Positions 45,796 through 55,185 of a stretch of DNA of 64,000 nt are shown one piece after another. Source of the DNA: Devosia sp. RR2S18 (lineage in GTDB: Bacteria > Pseudomonadota > Alphaproteobacteria > Rhizobiales > Devosiaceae); assembly GCF_030177755.1 (NCBI RefSeq), contig NZ_CP126539.1, positions 1,140,001 through 1,204,000 on the forward strand, in the 5' to 3' direction. Within the stretch, counting starts at the first letter, position 1. Every line of letters begins with the position of its first letter. The notes beneath the pieces were generated by a model, which had not been told where the DNA came from, searched no databases, and worked only from the letters and a program-made list of their open reading frames with translations. Both the position numbers and the translations under genes were made by a program.

Positions 45796-46329
45796 ATGTC
45801 TCTCGATCTGAAGTCGCTCGTCCGTACCATTCCGGACTACCCCAAGCAGGGAATTCTGTTTCGCGACATCACCACCCTGATTGAGCACCCGGAGGGCTTC
45901 CGGGAAAGCGTCGAGCGGATTGCCCAGGAGCACCGGGGCAAGGGCTTCACGCATGTGGCTGGTATCGAGGCACGTGGGTTTATCTTTGGCGCTGGCGTGG
46001 CCATTGCCCTGGGCGTCGGCTTCGTGCCTGTCCGCAAGCGCGGCAAGCTGCCGGGGCAGACCATCGGCCAAAACTATGTGCTCGAATATGGCGTCGACAC
46101 CATCGAGATCCATGCGGATGTGCTGAGCGATGTGCACAAGGTGCTGCTGGTGGATGACCTCATCGCGACGGGCGGTACGGCCATTGCGGCCGTCAATCTC
46201 ATACGCCGCACAGGTGCCGTGTGTGACGATGCCGCCTTTGTTATCGACCTGCCGGAGTTGGGCGGTGCCGACAAGCTGCGCGCCGAGGGGGTCAATACCT
46301 CGGCGCTCATGTCATTCGAAGGCCACTGA
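45796..46329 (+). CDS. apt: Adenine phosphoribosyltransferase
   Basis: A 177-residue purine salvage enzyme converting adenine and PRPP to AMP. The PRPP-binding motif is VLLVDDLIATGGTAIAAVNLI, and PDYPKQGILFRDITTLI and GIEARGFIFG are family hallmarks. I start at 45796 (MSLDLKSLV); the frame continues upstream to 45715 but that overlaps the small gene. apt after petABC is common in alphaproteobacteria. It competes for adenine with adenine deaminase at 26302. Confidence 0.96.
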   Translation: MSLDLKSLVRTIPDYPKQGILFRDITTLIEHPEGFRESVERIAQEHRGKGFTHVAGIEARGFIFGAGVAIALGVGFVPVRKRGKLPGQTIGQNYVLEYGVDTIEIHADVLSDVHKVLLVDDLIATGGTAIAAVNLIRRTGAVCDDAAFVIDLPELGGADKLRAEGVNTSALMSFEGH

Positions 46330-46330
46330 G

Positions 46331-46732
46331 CTACCAGTTGTTTCGACCGTCGACCTTCTCGATCTGAAGGGTAGAAAGGTCTAGATCGTCGAGAAGCCGA
46401 AGGTTGATGCCTAGGATCTGGGCCGTCGGCAGCGTGCCTGGATCGACGCCTGGTTTAGGCGTCCCGTCGGTGTTGTAGATCGATCCCCAATCTGGCGCGC
46501 TCCCCCATGTCTGCATGCCGCAGGTGCCGCAGAAATGGTGTTGATTGACGCCTGAGGGTGCGTAGGTCCGCTTTTCGACGTCGCTCACTACTCGAAGCTC
46601 CCCAGGGGCGTAATAGCCCCAAACAGCGCCCGTCTTGCCACAGAAGGTGCAGTTGCACTCCATGGCGTGTTCGGGCGGGTGAGGCAATTCGATCTTGGTG
46701 GCGCCGCAATGGCACGTGGCGGTGAGGGGCAT
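46331..46732 (-). CDS. GFA (CENP-V/glutathione-dependent formaldehyde-activating) family protein
   Basis: A 133-residue zinc-binding Mss4-like protein. Zinc ligands are clear: CHCG near residue 7, CNCTFCGKTG near 29-38, and FCGTCGMQ near 69-76. The start at 46732 has GGAGAG 6 bases upstream; 46777 would add 15 residues. The family includes formaldehyde-activating enzyme but most members are of unknown function, so a glutathione link is only possible. It converges on apt with a 1-base gap. Confidence 0.87.
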   Translation of the reverse strand: MPLTATCHCGATKIELPHPPEHAMECNCTFCGKTGAVWGYYAPGELRVVSDVEKRTYAPSGVNQHHFCGTCGMQTWGSAPDWGSIYNTDGTPKPGVDPGTLPTAQILGINLRLLDDLDLSTLQIEKVDGRNNW

Positions 46733-46830
46733 GGCAAGGCTCTCCGATTGGCATACCCGTTCGTACAGCCGAGCCATGTCAGCCCTTGTCAGTAGCCCGA
46801 CAAATGCTCCGCTGGAGGATGATCCTTTCC

Positions 46831-46866
46831 AAACAAAAGGCGGGGCAGCCTGGTAGCTGCCCCGCC
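46831..46866 (-). terminator. Rho-independent terminator after the terC-like gene
   Basis: Perfect 11-bp stem GGCGGGGCAGC / GCTGCCCCGCC with a 6-base loop (46839-46866). On the minus strand it is followed by TTTTGTTT, matching the end of the TerC gene at 46890. The plus strand also shows TTTTT shortly after, so it may work both ways. Confidence 0.88.
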
Positions 46867-46889
46867 ACGTTTTTGCACGCCAACCCCGC

Positions 46890-47909
46890 TTAGGGTTCGA
46901 GCTGGCCCTTCTCTGGCGCCTCCTGGGCGCTGAGATCGGGCTCGTTGCGGGTGACCCACAGCGAGTAGATCACGCCGCCGGCAAGGATCATCAGGGTGAC
47001 GACCAGCGAGAGCAGGGTGTCAATGTGAATACCCATCGGAACCAGGAAGATCTTGATGCCGATCAGCACCAGGATAATCGCCAGCGAGGTCTGCAGATAG
47101 CGGAAGCGGTTCATGGCTGCCGCTAGAGCGAAGTAGAGGGCGCGCAGGCCAAGGATGGCGAAGATGTTGGAAGTGTAGACGATAAAGGTGTCCTGGGTGA
47201 CCGCAAACACGGCCGGCACTGAGTCGACGGCGAAGATAAGGTCGACGGTCTCGACCATGATCAGCGCCACCGCCAGCGGGGTTAGCCAGGTAACCAGCTT
47301 GCCGGTCTTGGGGTCGGGCTGCTTCACGGTGAAGTTGCGGCCGTGCAGCGTCTTGGTGATGCGGAAGCGACTTTGGAGGAAGTTGAAGACCGGGTTCTTC
47401 TCGATGTCCGGCTCTTCGTCCTGATGCTTGAACATGCGCAGGCCGGTGAACACCAGGAAAGCGCCGAAAATGAAGAGAATCCAGTTGAACTGATAGACCA
47501 GGGCCGCACCCACGCCGATCAGAATAGCGCGGAAGGCGATCACGCCCAGAATGCCCCAGAACAGCACCCGGTGCTGGTAGAGGCGCGGAATACCAAGGAA
47601 GCCGAAAATTGTGGCGATGACGAACATGTTGTCCATCGCCAACGACTGCTCGATCAAATAGCCGGTGTAGAATTCGAGACCAGACTCGGGACCGCGCTGC
47701 CACCAGACCCAGCCGCCAAAGGCAATGGCGATGAGGACATAGAATGCGTAGAGGCTGAGGCTCTCTTTGGCGCCGATCTCATGCTCATCCCGGTGCAGGA
47801 TGCCAAGATCGAAGACCAGCAGGGCGATGACGATCGTGATGAACGCCACCCAGAAATATATCGGTGTACCGAGAAACTCGCCAGTAAAGGCGGCAAGCAG
47901 CGAATCCAT
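46890..47909 (-). CDS. TerC-family membrane protein
   Basis: A 339-residue integral membrane protein with about eight helices. Family signatures are SLAMDNMFVIATIFGFLGIP and MVETVDLIFAVDSVPAVFAVTQD, the two acidic intramembrane repeats of TerC/Alx proteins. These proteins are linked to manganese export at the membrane or to tellurite resistance. I looked for the Mn-sensing yybP-ykoY leader upstream and did not find it. The gene is a single transcription unit ending at the strong terminator at 46831-46866. Confidence 0.93.
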   Translation of the reverse strand: MDSLLAAFTGEFLGTPIYFWVAFITIVIALLVFDLGILHRDEHEIGAKESLSLYAFYVLIAIAFGGWVWWQRGPESGLEFYTGYLIEQSLAMDNMFVIATIFGFLGIPRLYQHRVLFWGILGVIAFRAILIGVGAALVYQFNWILFIFGAFLVFTGLRMFKHQDEEPDIEKNPVFNFLQSRFRITKTLHGRNFTVKQPDPKTGKLVTWLTPLAVALIMVETVDLIFAVDSVPAVFAVTQDTFIVYTSNIFAILGLRALYFALAAAMNRFRYLQTSLAIILVLIGIKIFLVPMGIHIDTLLSLVVTLMILAGGVIYSLWVTRNEPDLSAQEAPEKGQLEP

Positions 47910-48046
47910 CGCCGGACCTTCTCCATGAATTGGTGGAGCAGCTCCGACATCGCCATAGCAATAGAGCTATGACCAGAGGGGCCCGGCGCCGCCCGCCCAA
48001 AGAGCCCAAAGCGGGGGAAAATACAAGCCCCCTTGAGCGTCTGCGC

Positions 48047-48391
48047 TCAGCGTGGCGTGCAGAGCATCGCGATAGTGTCGCTGGTTTCGAGCTGGATGGC
48101 GGTGCCCCAGTTGGGATCGGGGATGACGCGGCCCGCCTGGATGTTCTTCTGCGTGCGTAGATTGCCATCGTTGAAGCCCACACCATCCTGGTAGCGGGTC
48201 AGCGTGCCGGTGCCCGATGCCGAGTCTCCGGGTGTGTGCGAGGCAAAGCCGAACACCGAGCCGTAGATGGTCAGTATTCCCGCCTTGTTAGCGGTCGCGT
48301 CGCGACAGCCCCAATTGCCCTCGAAGTTCTGGGCGAGAGCTGGAGCCGCGGAAAGGGCAAGCAGGGTGGTGACAAGGGCGATTCGGCGCAT
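48047..48391 (-). CDS. Small secreted protein, unknown function
   Basis: A 114-residue protein with a clear Sec signal peptide (MRRIALVTTLLALSAAPALAQ, cleavage after ALA). The mature part begins NFEGNWGCRDATANKAG and looks like a small beta-rich fold with two cysteines that could pair in the periplasm (C in GNWGC and C in AMLCTPR). The start at 48391 is preferred because it puts the signal peptide at the N-terminus; 48427 is in frame upstream. No family recognised. Confidence 0.75.
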   Translation of the reverse strand: MRRIALVTTLLALSAAPALAQNFEGNWGCRDATANKAGILTIYGSVFGFASHTPGDSASGTGTLTRYQDGVGFNDGNLRTQKNIQAGRVIPDPNWGTAIQLETSDTIAMLCTPR

Positions 48392-48423
48392 AGCGCAGAG
48401 AGTGAATGCGCCGAGAGGAGCTT

Positions 48424-48981
48424 TCAAGTCGCTCGTTTCAGTTTGGGGCCAATCACCGGCAGCTTGGTAAGGGCCAACAGGAGCTTGAGCCGCAGCGGCA
48501 TGCGATAGTCCCGCAGCTTGGAGAACCCAACGAATTCAGCGAAGTAGACCTGATCGCCATGCTGGTTGGTGCCGATCATCCGGTTGAACAGCAGGCCCCA
48601 GCCGGGAATGGAATTGGAGGGCCGCTTGCCGGTGACGGAGAGTTGATAGCTGACCGTATCGCCGGGGCGCACTGGCGCGGGAAAATCGATCTTGCTGCCG
48701 CCAGGGGAGGGGCCGGATACGCCCGGTTCCTTGCCCAGTTCGCGCAAGCGCTTTTCCTCGGCAAAGAGGGCATCGACCATCTTGCGGTGCCCTACGCTGG
48801 CGGTATGCCAGCCGCTCGCCACCAAGCCGCCGAAATGGCTGTGCACGGCGCGCTCGGGATCGATGTGATAATATTGCGGATCATACTTCTTGGCGAAGTC
48901 GATTATCGCGTCCTGCTCGAAGGTGTGAGTTCCCAGCTCAAACACTTCGTCGATGACGATATCTTCATACCACCGCGTCAT
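48424..48981 (-). CDS. MaoC-like hot-dog dehydratase domain protein (second of pair)
   Basis: A 185-residue R-specific hydratase-fold protein. The region HFGGLVASGWHTASVGHRKMVD has the MaoC pattern, and FAKKYDPQYYHIDPERA provides the usual Asp/His pair of the hydratase motif. The C-terminus is basic and partly hydrophobic (LKLLLALTKLPVIGPKLKRAT). It overlaps the preceding MaoC gene by 4 bases (ATGA), so the two may form a heterodimer. Enoyl-CoA or related thioester substrate is inferred from the family only. Confidence 0.88.
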   Translation of the reverse strand: MTRWYEDIVIDEVFELGTHTFEQDAIIDFAKKYDPQYYHIDPERAVHSHFGGLVASGWHTASVGHRKMVDALFAEEKRLRELGKEPGVSGPSPGGSKIDFPAPVRPGDTVSYQLSVTGKRPSNSIPGWGLLFNRMIGTNQHGDQVYFAEFVGFSKLRDYRMPLRLKLLLALTKLPVIGPKLKRAT

Positions 48982-49457
48982 GCCAGGGTCTCCGGGCTGC
49001 GCGTGTCGACGAGATTGTTGAGGCGCAAGGACATCACCTGCTTGTCCTTCTGGTTGCGAATATCGAAATCGAGGGTGACGATCCCCCACTGCTTGTGCGT
49101 GGCGGAGCGCCGCAACTCGGCGATGGTTACCGTGCCGCCAATGGTGTCGTCCGCCATCACCGGCGCCTTCCACTTGAGATCGGTGAACCCAAGGCCTCCG
49201 GCCGAAGCGATCTTGGAGAGAAAGGCATCGACCAGCAGGCGCAGGCTCAGCCCCCCGGTCTGCCAGCCGCTCGAGGCGAGGCCGCCGAGGAGGGAGGCTT
49301 TGGCAGCTGCTTCGTCGAGGTGAAAGGGGAAGGGGTCGAACTCGCTGGCGAATTCGATGATCATTTCCTTGGTAACGGTGATGCGTCCCAGTTCGATGAC
49401 TTCCCCAACGGTCAGGTCCTCAAAGTGGCGCCGGTCCTTAGTGACAGGATTGGTCAT
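48978..49457 (-). CDS. MaoC-like hot-dog dehydratase domain protein (first of pair)
   Basis: A 159-residue hot-dog protein with FASEFDPFPFHLDEAAAKASLLGGLASSGWQTGGL, the same motif layout as its neighbour (landmarks DPFPFHLD and GGLASSGW). The next gene is read from the overlapping ATGA. Genes of this kind near ychF and pth are common in rhizobia-like genomes. The His/Asp dyad is complete here. Substrate unknown. Confidence 0.9.
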   Translation of the reverse strand: MTNPVTKDRRHFEDLTVGEVIELGRITVTKEMIIEFASEFDPFPFHLDEAAAKASLLGGLASSGWQTGGLSLRLLVDAFLSKIASAGGLGFTDLKWKAPVMADDTIGGTVTIAELRRSATHKQWGIVTLDFDIRNQKDKQVMSLRLNNLVDTRSPETLA

Positions 49458-49520
49458 TTGCTTGCCCTATACGTCAACCTGTCTTTTGCACCTTTTGCTC
49501 CGACGCGACAAGTCCGCCGG

Positions 49521-49551
49521 AAACAAAGAAGGGGCCGCTCGGGCCCCTTCT
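49521..49551 (-). terminator. Rho-independent terminator after ychF
   Basis: Ten-base stem AGAAGGGGCC / GGCCCCTTCT (49527-49551) with a short loop. Read on the minus strand it is followed by TTGTTT, 19 bases past the ychF stop. Confidence 0.8.
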
Positions 49552-49569
49552 GCGCAGATCATGTCCAGG

Positions 49570-50667
49570 TCAGGTGTTGAACTTGAACAGCATCACGTCA
49601 CCGTCCTTGACCACATATTCCTTGCCTTCGTCGCGCGCCTTGCCCGCTTCCTTGGCCGGCACTTCGCCGCCCAGGGTGACGAAATCATCATAGGCAATGG
49701 TCTGCGCGCGAATGAAGCCGCGCTCAAAATCGGTGTGGATCACGCCGGCGGCGGCGGGAGCCTTGTCGCCCTTGTGGATGGTCCAGGCGCGCGTTTCCTT
49801 GGGGCCTACCGTGAAGTAGGTCTGGAGCCCTAGGAGGTTATAGGCTTCGCGGATCAGCCGGTTGAGCCCGGGTTCGGTGAGACCCAGCGAGCCGAGATAT
49901 TCAGCCTGTTCCTCATCGGGCAGTTGGGCAAGCTGGGATTCGATCTCGGCTGAAATGACCACGACGCCGGCATCATGCGCCTTGGCGTAGTCTTCCACCT
50001 TGCGGCTCATCTCGTTGCCTTCGGCCGCCGAGCCCTCATCGACATTGCAGACATAAAGGGCGGGCTTGGAGGTGAGCAGCTGAAGCTCTTGGAAGGCCTT
50101 CTCTTCCTCGGCGTCGCGCTTGACGAAGCGGGCGGACTTGCCGTCACGGAGGAGGACCAGCGAGCGGTCGATCAATTCCAGGGTGAGCTTGGCTTCCTTG
50201 TCGCCGCCCTTGGCCTTCTTCTCGACACCGGCGCGGCGCTTTTCGAGAGATTCCAGGTCGGCCAGCATCAATTCGGTTTCGACCACCTCGGCATCGGCGA
50301 GCGGATCGACGCGATTGGCGACGTGGATAACGTTGGGATCCTCGAAGCACCGCAGCACATAGGCAATGGCGTCGACCTCACGAATATTGGCGAGGAACTG
50401 GTTGCCCAGGCCCTCGCCCTGGCTGGCGCCTTTGACCAGTCCGGCGATATCCACGAAGCTCATGCGGGCGGGCAGGACCTGTTGCGACTTGCCGATGGCC
50501 GCGAGCTTTTCGAGCCGGACGTCAGGCACCGATACTTCGCCAACATTGGGCTCGATGGTGCAGAAGGGGAAGTTGGCGGCCTGGGCCGCGGCGGTGCGGG
50601 TCAGCGCGTTGAAAAGCGTCGACTTGCCGACATTGGGCAGGCCGACAATGCCCATCTTGAAACCCAT
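49570..50667 (-). CDS. ychF: Redox-regulated ribosome-binding ATPase YchF
   Basis: A 365-residue P-loop NTPase of the Obg-related YchF group, which prefers ATP and is linked to ribosomes and the oxidative stress response. Motifs: G1 [15 protein letters not shown] (residues 7-21), G3 [10 protein letters not shown], and the altered G4 (YVCNVDE) expected for ATP preference. The C-terminal TGS-like domain contains [18 protein letters not shown] and ERGFIRAQ. It follows pth on the same strand after 69 bases. Confidence 0.97.
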   Translation of the reverse strand: MGFKMGIVGLPNVGKSTLFNALTRTAAAQAANFPFCTIEPNVGEVSVPDVRLEKLAAIGKSQQVLPARMSFVDIAGLVKGASQGEGLGNQFLANIREVDAIAYVLRCFEDPNVIHVANRVDPLADAEVVETELMLADLESLEKRRAGVEKKAKGGDKEAKLTLELIDRSLVLLRDGKSARFVKRDAEEEKAFQELQLLTSKPALYVCNVDEGSAAEGNEMSRKVEDYAKAHDAGVVVISAEIESQLAQLPDEEQAEYLGSLGLTEPGLNRLIREAYNLLGLQTYFTVGPKETRAWTIHKGDKAPAAAGVIHTDFERGFIRAQTIAYDDFVTLGGEVPAKEAGKARDEGKEYVVKDGDVMLFKFNT

Positions 50668-50736
50668 GGGGAAGTGCTCCGGAATTTAGTTGGCCACCAC
50701 TTGGTTCGGATCGGCAGCCATGTCAATGCGAGGTGG

Positions 50737-51438
50737 TCAGTCGTTGCCAAAGAGCTTCTTTAGCATGTCGGCCATCGGCCCCTTGTCGGGCAGTTTGGCG
50801 TCGGGCTTTGGCTGGCGGGCCTGGCGGATGTGGCTCTGGCCCTTGGGCGCCGGCTTTGCCGCAGGCGCCTCGTCCGCCTTGGTGGCGAGCGCCAGCTTGT
50901 TCATGAAACCGCTATCGTCGCCCTTGAGTAGCAGGCCCACATGACGGCCCAATGCATCGAGCAGCGGCTCGAGCCACGCTGCATCGGCTTTGGCGAAGTC
51001 GCCGAGCACGTGGGGCGTGACGAACTCCTTGCCCGGGTGCCCTATGCCGAGCCGGACGCGCTTGTAGTTAAGCCCGATCTGGGGATCGATGGAGCGCAGG
51101 CCGTTGTGCCCGCCATTGCCGCCGCCCACTTTCACCCGCACCTTGCCGGGGGCGAGGTCAAGCTCGTCATAGAAGACGACGATGTCGTCGGGCGGGATCT
51201 TGTAGAACTGAGCGACCTGCTGGACGCTATCGCCAGAGCGGTTCATGAAGGTCTGCGGCTTGAGCAGCAGCACCTTCTCGCCCTCGATATTGCCCTCAGC
51301 CAGAAGGCCGGCATGCTTGCTCTTCCAGGTGCCAATGCCGTGCTCGCGGGCGATCGCGTCGCTGGCCATGAAGCCGATATTGTGCCGGTTGCCCTGATAC
51401 TGGTTTCCCGGATTGCCCAGGCCCACAAGCAGTTTCAT
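50737..51438 (-). CDS. pth: Peptidyl-tRNA hydrolase
   Basis: A 233-residue enzyme that frees tRNA from stalled peptidyl-tRNA. Landmarks are LLVGLGNPGNQYQGNRHNIGF with the catalytic His (residue 21 or so), PQTFMNRSGDSV, and the GGGNGGHNGLRSI loop. A C-terminal tail rich in Lys, Pro and Ala (ADEAPAAKPAPKGQS onward) extends beyond the usual 190 residues, as often seen in Hyphomicrobiales. The start at 51438 has CGGAG 7 bases upstream. Confidence 0.96.
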   Translation of the reverse strand: MKLLVGLGNPGNQYQGNRHNIGFMASDAIAREHGIGTWKSKHAGLLAEGNIEGEKVLLLKPQTFMNRSGDSVQQVAQFYKIPPDDIVVFYDELDLAPGKVRVKVGGGNGGHNGLRSIDPQIGLNYKRVRLGIGHPGKEFVTPHVLGDFAKADAAWLEPLLDALGRHVGLLLKGDDSGFMNKLALATKADEAPAAKPAPKGQSHIRQARQPKPDAKLPDKGPMADMLKKLFGND

Positions 51439-51450
51439 GTCAATCTCCGG

Positions 51451-51480
51451 AAACAAACGAGGCGACCCGGAGGTCGCCTC
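51451..51480 (-). terminator. Rho-independent terminator after rplY
   Basis: Stem GAGGCGACC / GGTCGCCTC around a 4-base loop (51459-51480), followed on the minus strand by TTTGTTT. It lies between rplY and pth. Confidence 0.85.
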
Positions 51481-51509
51481 GAAGCGTGTTCGCTAAGGGG
51501 TCGAGGCGA

Positions 51510-52142
51510 TTACTCGCCCTCGCCCTCCGATTCATTGCCGCTGTCGCTGTCGGCACCGGCTTCAGCCGACCGTAGGCCCGAAGGCGCCACGATGGTCGCG
51601 ATGGTGAAATCGCGGTCGGTGATGGTCGGGGTCACGTTGGCCGGCAGGGTGACGGCCGAGATGTGAAGCGAGTCGCCGATTTCAGTGCCCGAAAGGTCAA
51701 CCACGATCTCTTCGGGGATCTGGTCGGCGGGAACCGAAACTTCCACGGTGTGGCGGACGACGTTCAGCGTGCCACCGCGCTTCAGACCCGGGCTCTTTTC
51801 TTCGTTGATGAAGGTGACGTGCACTTCAACGTCGAGACGGGTGTTGGCGCCGACGCGCAGGAAGTCGATATGGATCGGGAAATCCTTGACCACGTCGAGC
51901 TGGTAGTCGCGTGGGATCACGCGGTGCTTGGTGCCATCGACATCGAGATCGATGATGTGGGACAGAAAACCACCGCCATAGATGCTCTTGTGAGCATCCT
52001 TGTAGGGGACAGCGACGGTGACGGGGGGCTTCTTGTCACCATAAATAACAGCGGGAACGAGTCCCTGACGACGCAGTTCACGAGCGGCCCCCTTGCCCAC
52101 TCCCTCACGCGCCTGTGCCTTGAGCACCTTGGTCTCAGCCAT
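51510..52142 (-). CDS. rplY: 50S ribosomal protein L25 / general stress protein Ctc
   Basis: A 210-residue two-domain L25 (TL5/Ctc type) that binds 5S rRNA. The N-terminal L25 domain is at about 5-95 ([20 protein letters not shown]), the C-terminal TL5-like domain at 100-190 ([29 protein letters not shown]). An acidic Ser/Glu tail follows. I start at 52142 ([10 protein letters not shown]); 52154 (MDISM) is possible and the frame extends to 52259. Confidence 0.95.
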   Translation of the reverse strand: MAETKVLKAQAREGVGKGAARELRRQGLVPAVIYGDKKPPVTVAVPYKDAHKSIYGGGFLSHIIDLDVDGTKHRVIPRDYQLDVVKDFPIHIDFLRVGANTRLDVEVHVTFINEEKSPGLKRGGTLNVVRHTVEVSVPADQIPEEIVVDLSGTEIGDSLHISAVTLPANVTPTITDRDFTIATIVAPSGLRSAEAGADSDSGNESEGEGE

Positions 52143-52294
52143 GGAAATATCCATTCTGGGTTGGTGTATGCCATTCCTACAACAGCATACGCGCCCGTCC
52201 TCCAGGGGTGACGAGCGCTTCATGGCGCGGGCTATAGCGCAACGGGTTAGCGCGGGCAAGCAGACTCGCTTGAATGCGCTACTTCTAGGGCGTT

Positions 52295-53227
52295 TTAGTC
52301 GAAGAGGCTGGAGACGGATTGCTCGCTGGCGGTGCGGGCAACGGCTTCACCGATCAGCGGCGCGATGGTCATGCGGCGGATATTGGGGGCGGCCTTGGTC
52401 GCGTCGGTCTCCTCGATGGAGTCCGTCACCACCAGTTCCTTGAGCTTGCTGGAGGCGATGCGCTCGGCGGCGCCTCCCGACAAAACGCCATGGGTTATAT
52501 AGGCCGAGACTTCCTTGGCGCCCGCCTTGAGCAGGGCTTCGGCGGCGTTCACCAGCGTGCCGCCACTATCGACGATGTCATCGATCAGAATGCAGGCCTG
52601 ACCCGAGACGTCGCCGATGATGTTCATGACCTCGGATACGCCGGCCTTTGGGCGGCGCTTGTCGACAATGGCGAGGTCGGTGCCCAGGCGCTGCGCCACG
52701 GCGCGGGCGCGGGCGACGCCGCCGACGTCGGGCGAGACGATCATGGTGTTCTCGAGCTTGTAGTTGTCGAGAATATCGCGGGTGATGATCGGCGCCGCAT
52801 AGAGGTTGTCAGTGGGTATGTCGAAGAAGCCCTGGATCTGGGCGGCATGCAGGTCCAGCGTGATGACGCGGTTGACCCCGGCTTCGGCGATCAGATTAGC
52901 AACCAGCTTGGCAGAAATTGGGGTGCGCCCGGTGGCGCGGCGATCCTGGCGGGCATAGCCGAAATAGGGCAGGACGGCCGTGATGCGGCGCGCTGATGAG
53001 CGGCGCAGCGCATCGGTGAGGATCAGCAATTCCATCAAATTGTCATTGGCGGGAAAGCTGGTCGACTGCAGGATGAAGACGTCTTCGCCGCGCACATTCT
53101 CGTGCAGTTCGACATAGACTTCCTTGTCAGCGAAACGCTTGACCGTACAGTTCGTCAGGGGAAGCTCAAGGTAGCTGGCGATGGATTGGGCGAGGGTCCG
53201 GTTGGAGTTGCCGGTTACCAGCTTCAT
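52295..53227 (-). CDS. prs: Ribose-phosphate pyrophosphokinase
   Basis: A 310-residue PRPP synthetase supplying nucleotide, histidine and tryptophan pathways and the salvage enzyme apt. Motifs: [27 protein letters not shown] near the N-terminus, [10 protein letters not shown] (ATP loop), [18 protein letters not shown], and the PRPP loop [26 protein letters not shown] lies 7 bases before the ATG. Length is typical. Confidence 0.97.
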   Translation of the reverse strand: MKLVTGNSNRTLAQSIASYLELPLTNCTVKRFADKEVYVELHENVRGEDVFILQSTSFPANDNLMELLILTDALRRSSARRITAVLPYFGYARQDRRATGRTPISAKLVANLIAEAGVNRVITLDLHAAQIQGFFDIPTDNLYAAPIITRDILDNYKLENTMIVSPDVGGVARARAVAQRLGTDLAIVDKRRPKAGVSEVMNIIGDVSGQACILIDDIVDSGGTLVNAAEALLKAGAKEVSAYITHGVLSGGAAERIASSKLKELVVTDSIEETDATKAAPNIRRMTIAPLIGEAVARTASEQSVSSLFD

Positions 53228-53341
53228 GGGTGCGATCCTGTCTCAACGGGTCCGGGAGGAAGCGGACCATCCAGTTTCGCGGGCAGCTTTAGCGGCTCGA
53301 CCCAACCATGGCAACGCACCACTTGGCGCATGCTAAAAGAA

Positions 53342-54109
53342 TCATGTCAGGCCGATGACGGCGATCTGCCGCCCTGTCGTGGTGCCCTGGTGCGTGGCAT
53401 GTCGGTGCGAGAAATACTTGTCGGGGGAGCCATAGGTGCAGCCCCCGACCAGATCGATCCGCTCGACACCGGCGGCCCTCAATTGATCCGTGACGAAGCC
53501 GGGGAGGTCGAAATGATCTCGGCCACTTTCCGGCACAGAGAAATAGGCATCGCCATCTGGATGCAGCGCGAGGAAATCGGCCTTGAACTGGGCCCCGACT
53601 TCATAATTGGGTGCGGAGATCGTCGGACCGATCGCTGCGACAATCCGCGCCGGGGTAGCGCCGAGCTCCTGCATGGCGGCGACGGTGTTGCCGATGATGC
53701 CCTCGGCTGCGCCGCGCCAGCCGGCATGGGCTGCGCCAATAACGCCCGCCTCCGGGTCGGCCAGAAGCACGGGGGTACAATCAGCGGTCATGATGCCAAG
53801 CACCAGTCCACGGCGCGCTGACACTATGGCGTCAGCTTCCACTGTCTGGCCGGTCAGGGGGCCGGTGACGGGTACCACGCGCGTTGAATGAACTTGCTTG
53901 AGCAACACGAACTGCCGCGGCTCGACACCCATGGCGGCCGCGATGAGCTTGCGGTTGTCCGCCACCACGTCCGGGTCATCCCCACCGGTGTCCGAGACGT
54001 TCAGCCCCGCGTAGATGCCGCTCGATAGCCCGCCCTGGCGCCCGAAAAAGGCGTGACGAATGTCCGGCATGGCGATCAGGCTGGGGCTTTGTTCGTGCGG
54101 AACGTTCAT
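53342..54109 (-). CDS. pgeF: Peptidoglycan editing factor PgeF (multicopper polyphenol oxidase-like, YfiH)
   Basis: A 255-residue YfiH/laccase-domain protein. In E. coli the homologue removes mis-incorporated L-Ser from UDP-MurNAc precursors. Key residues are the His of KQVHSTRV, the Cys of ADCTPVLL and the His of AAHAGWRGA. The start at 54109 overlaps the upstream methyltransferase gene by 4 bases. Together with the murL-murD2 pair elsewhere it supports an active precursor-editing system. Confidence 0.92.
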   Translation of the reverse strand: MNVPHEQSPSLIAMPDIRHAFFGRQGGLSSGIYAGLNVSDTGGDDPDVVADNRKLIAAAMGVEPRQFVLLKQVHSTRVVPVTGPLTGQTVEADAIVSARRGLVLGIMTADCTPVLLADPEAGVIGAAHAGWRGAAEGIIGNTVAAMQELGATPARIVAAIGPTISAPNYEVGAQFKADFLALHPDGDAYFSVPESGRDHFDLPGFVTDQLRAAGVERIDLVGGCTYGSPDKYFSHRHATHQGTTTGRQIAVIGLT

Positions 54110-55185
54110 GGTGCAAATCCCGGAGGTACGAGGCCAGGGCTTGCCGCGCAAAAGGCCTTGAAGAGCGTGCCCATCTGCTGGGGCGAGACGAGGCGATCTC
54201 GAGCCTGCTCGACATCGCTTGCCGAGCCTGGGTTGGCGACTGCAAGTGCCTTGGCGCGCTCATTGATGCCGAGATGCTGAAGAAATGCGGCCTGGGTGGT
54301 GAGGGGCTGCACCATCAGGCCAGCATTGGCGGCAACAGTGCTCAAAGCGCCGAAGTCCACATGCGTGGAGAGATCGGTCTCTCCGGGCGCTTCGAGAACG
54401 TCGGCAAATTGATGGCGGCGCACCCCTTGCAAGGTCTCCCCGGTCTGTGTCTGCTCATAGCCATAGTCGATGGCAAGAATGGCGCCGCCTTTTACAGCGA
54501 CGGCCTTGCTGAGCCGTGACATCACCTCGCCGCTAGCGATGCCGACCTCGAAAACCGCTCCAACCGGCGCATCGGCAACCGCCTCCGGCATGGCGCTCAT
54601 GGGAATGGGCGTGGGCGACAGACCGAATACGCGCTTGTTGTCATCGAGCCCCACCATGCGCTCGTGCCAGCCGTCTTCGGCTCGCACGAACTGGCGCACC
54701 GGAAGGGCATCGAAGAACTCGTTGGCAACGATCAACAGGGGCTCTGCGCTCAGCTTATCAAAGTCGCTGATCCATTTGGGCTCGTAGGGTTCCAAGCGCG
54801 CATTCTGTTCGGCGATCAGAGCCGGATTGGTTTCAAAGAGGCGCAGGTCGAGTCCATCTCGAAACCCCTCGGCGCGGCAGGCCACACGCAGCATATCGGC
54901 CATCAGCGTGCCGCGGCCGGGACCGAGCTCGAGCAGGGTGAAAGCCTTGGGGCTGCCCATCTGCTGCCAGAGATTGACGAAGAAGAACCCCACCAGTTCC
55001 CCGAACATCTGGCTGATCTCGGGCGCGGTGACGAAATCGCCCTTGGTCCCCAGTGGATCGCTGGTCCGGTAATAGCCCTTGGAGGGATGGGTAAGGCAGA
55101 GACCCATATAGGTGGCCAGCGACATGGGCCCGTTGGTGCGGATCTGCATGTCGATGAGTTCGGGGAGACTGGGGCTCTCGTTCAT
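54106..55185 (-). CDS. MidA/NDUFAF7-type SAM-dependent methyltransferase
   Basis: A 359-residue class I methyltransferase of the MidA (DUF185) family, whose mitochondrial member methylates complex I subunit NDUFS2. The SAM loop is LLELGPGRGTLMADML (near residue 83), the N-terminal motif GDFVTAPEISQMFGELVG is diagnostic, and NEFFDALPVRQFV and AIDYGYE follow. It overlaps lgt and pgeF by 4 bases on either side, forming lgt-midA-pgeF. Confidence 0.92.
   Translation of the reverse strand: MNESPSLPELIDMQIRTNGPMSLATYMGLCLTHPSKGYYRTSDPLGTKGDFVTAPEISQMFGELVGFFFVNLWQQMGSPKAFTLLELGPGRGTLMADMLRVACRAEGFRDGLDLRLFETNPALIAEQNARLEPYEPKWISDFDKLSAEPLLIVANEFFDALPVRQFVRAEDGWHERMVGLDDNKRVFGLSPTPIPMSAMPEAVADAPVGAVFEVGIASGEVMSRLSKAVAVKGGAILAIDYGYEQTQTGETLQGVRRHQFADVLEAPGETDLSTHVDFGALSTVAANAGLMVQPLTTQAAFLQHLGINERAKALAVANPGSASDVEQARDRLVSPQQMGTLFKAFCAASPGLVPPGFAP

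Noticed and set aside
47910..48046. yybP-ykoY manganese riboswitch ahead of the TerC gene
   Set aside because: The conserved loop sequences of that riboswitch were not found; only a GGGGG/CCCCC dyad is present.
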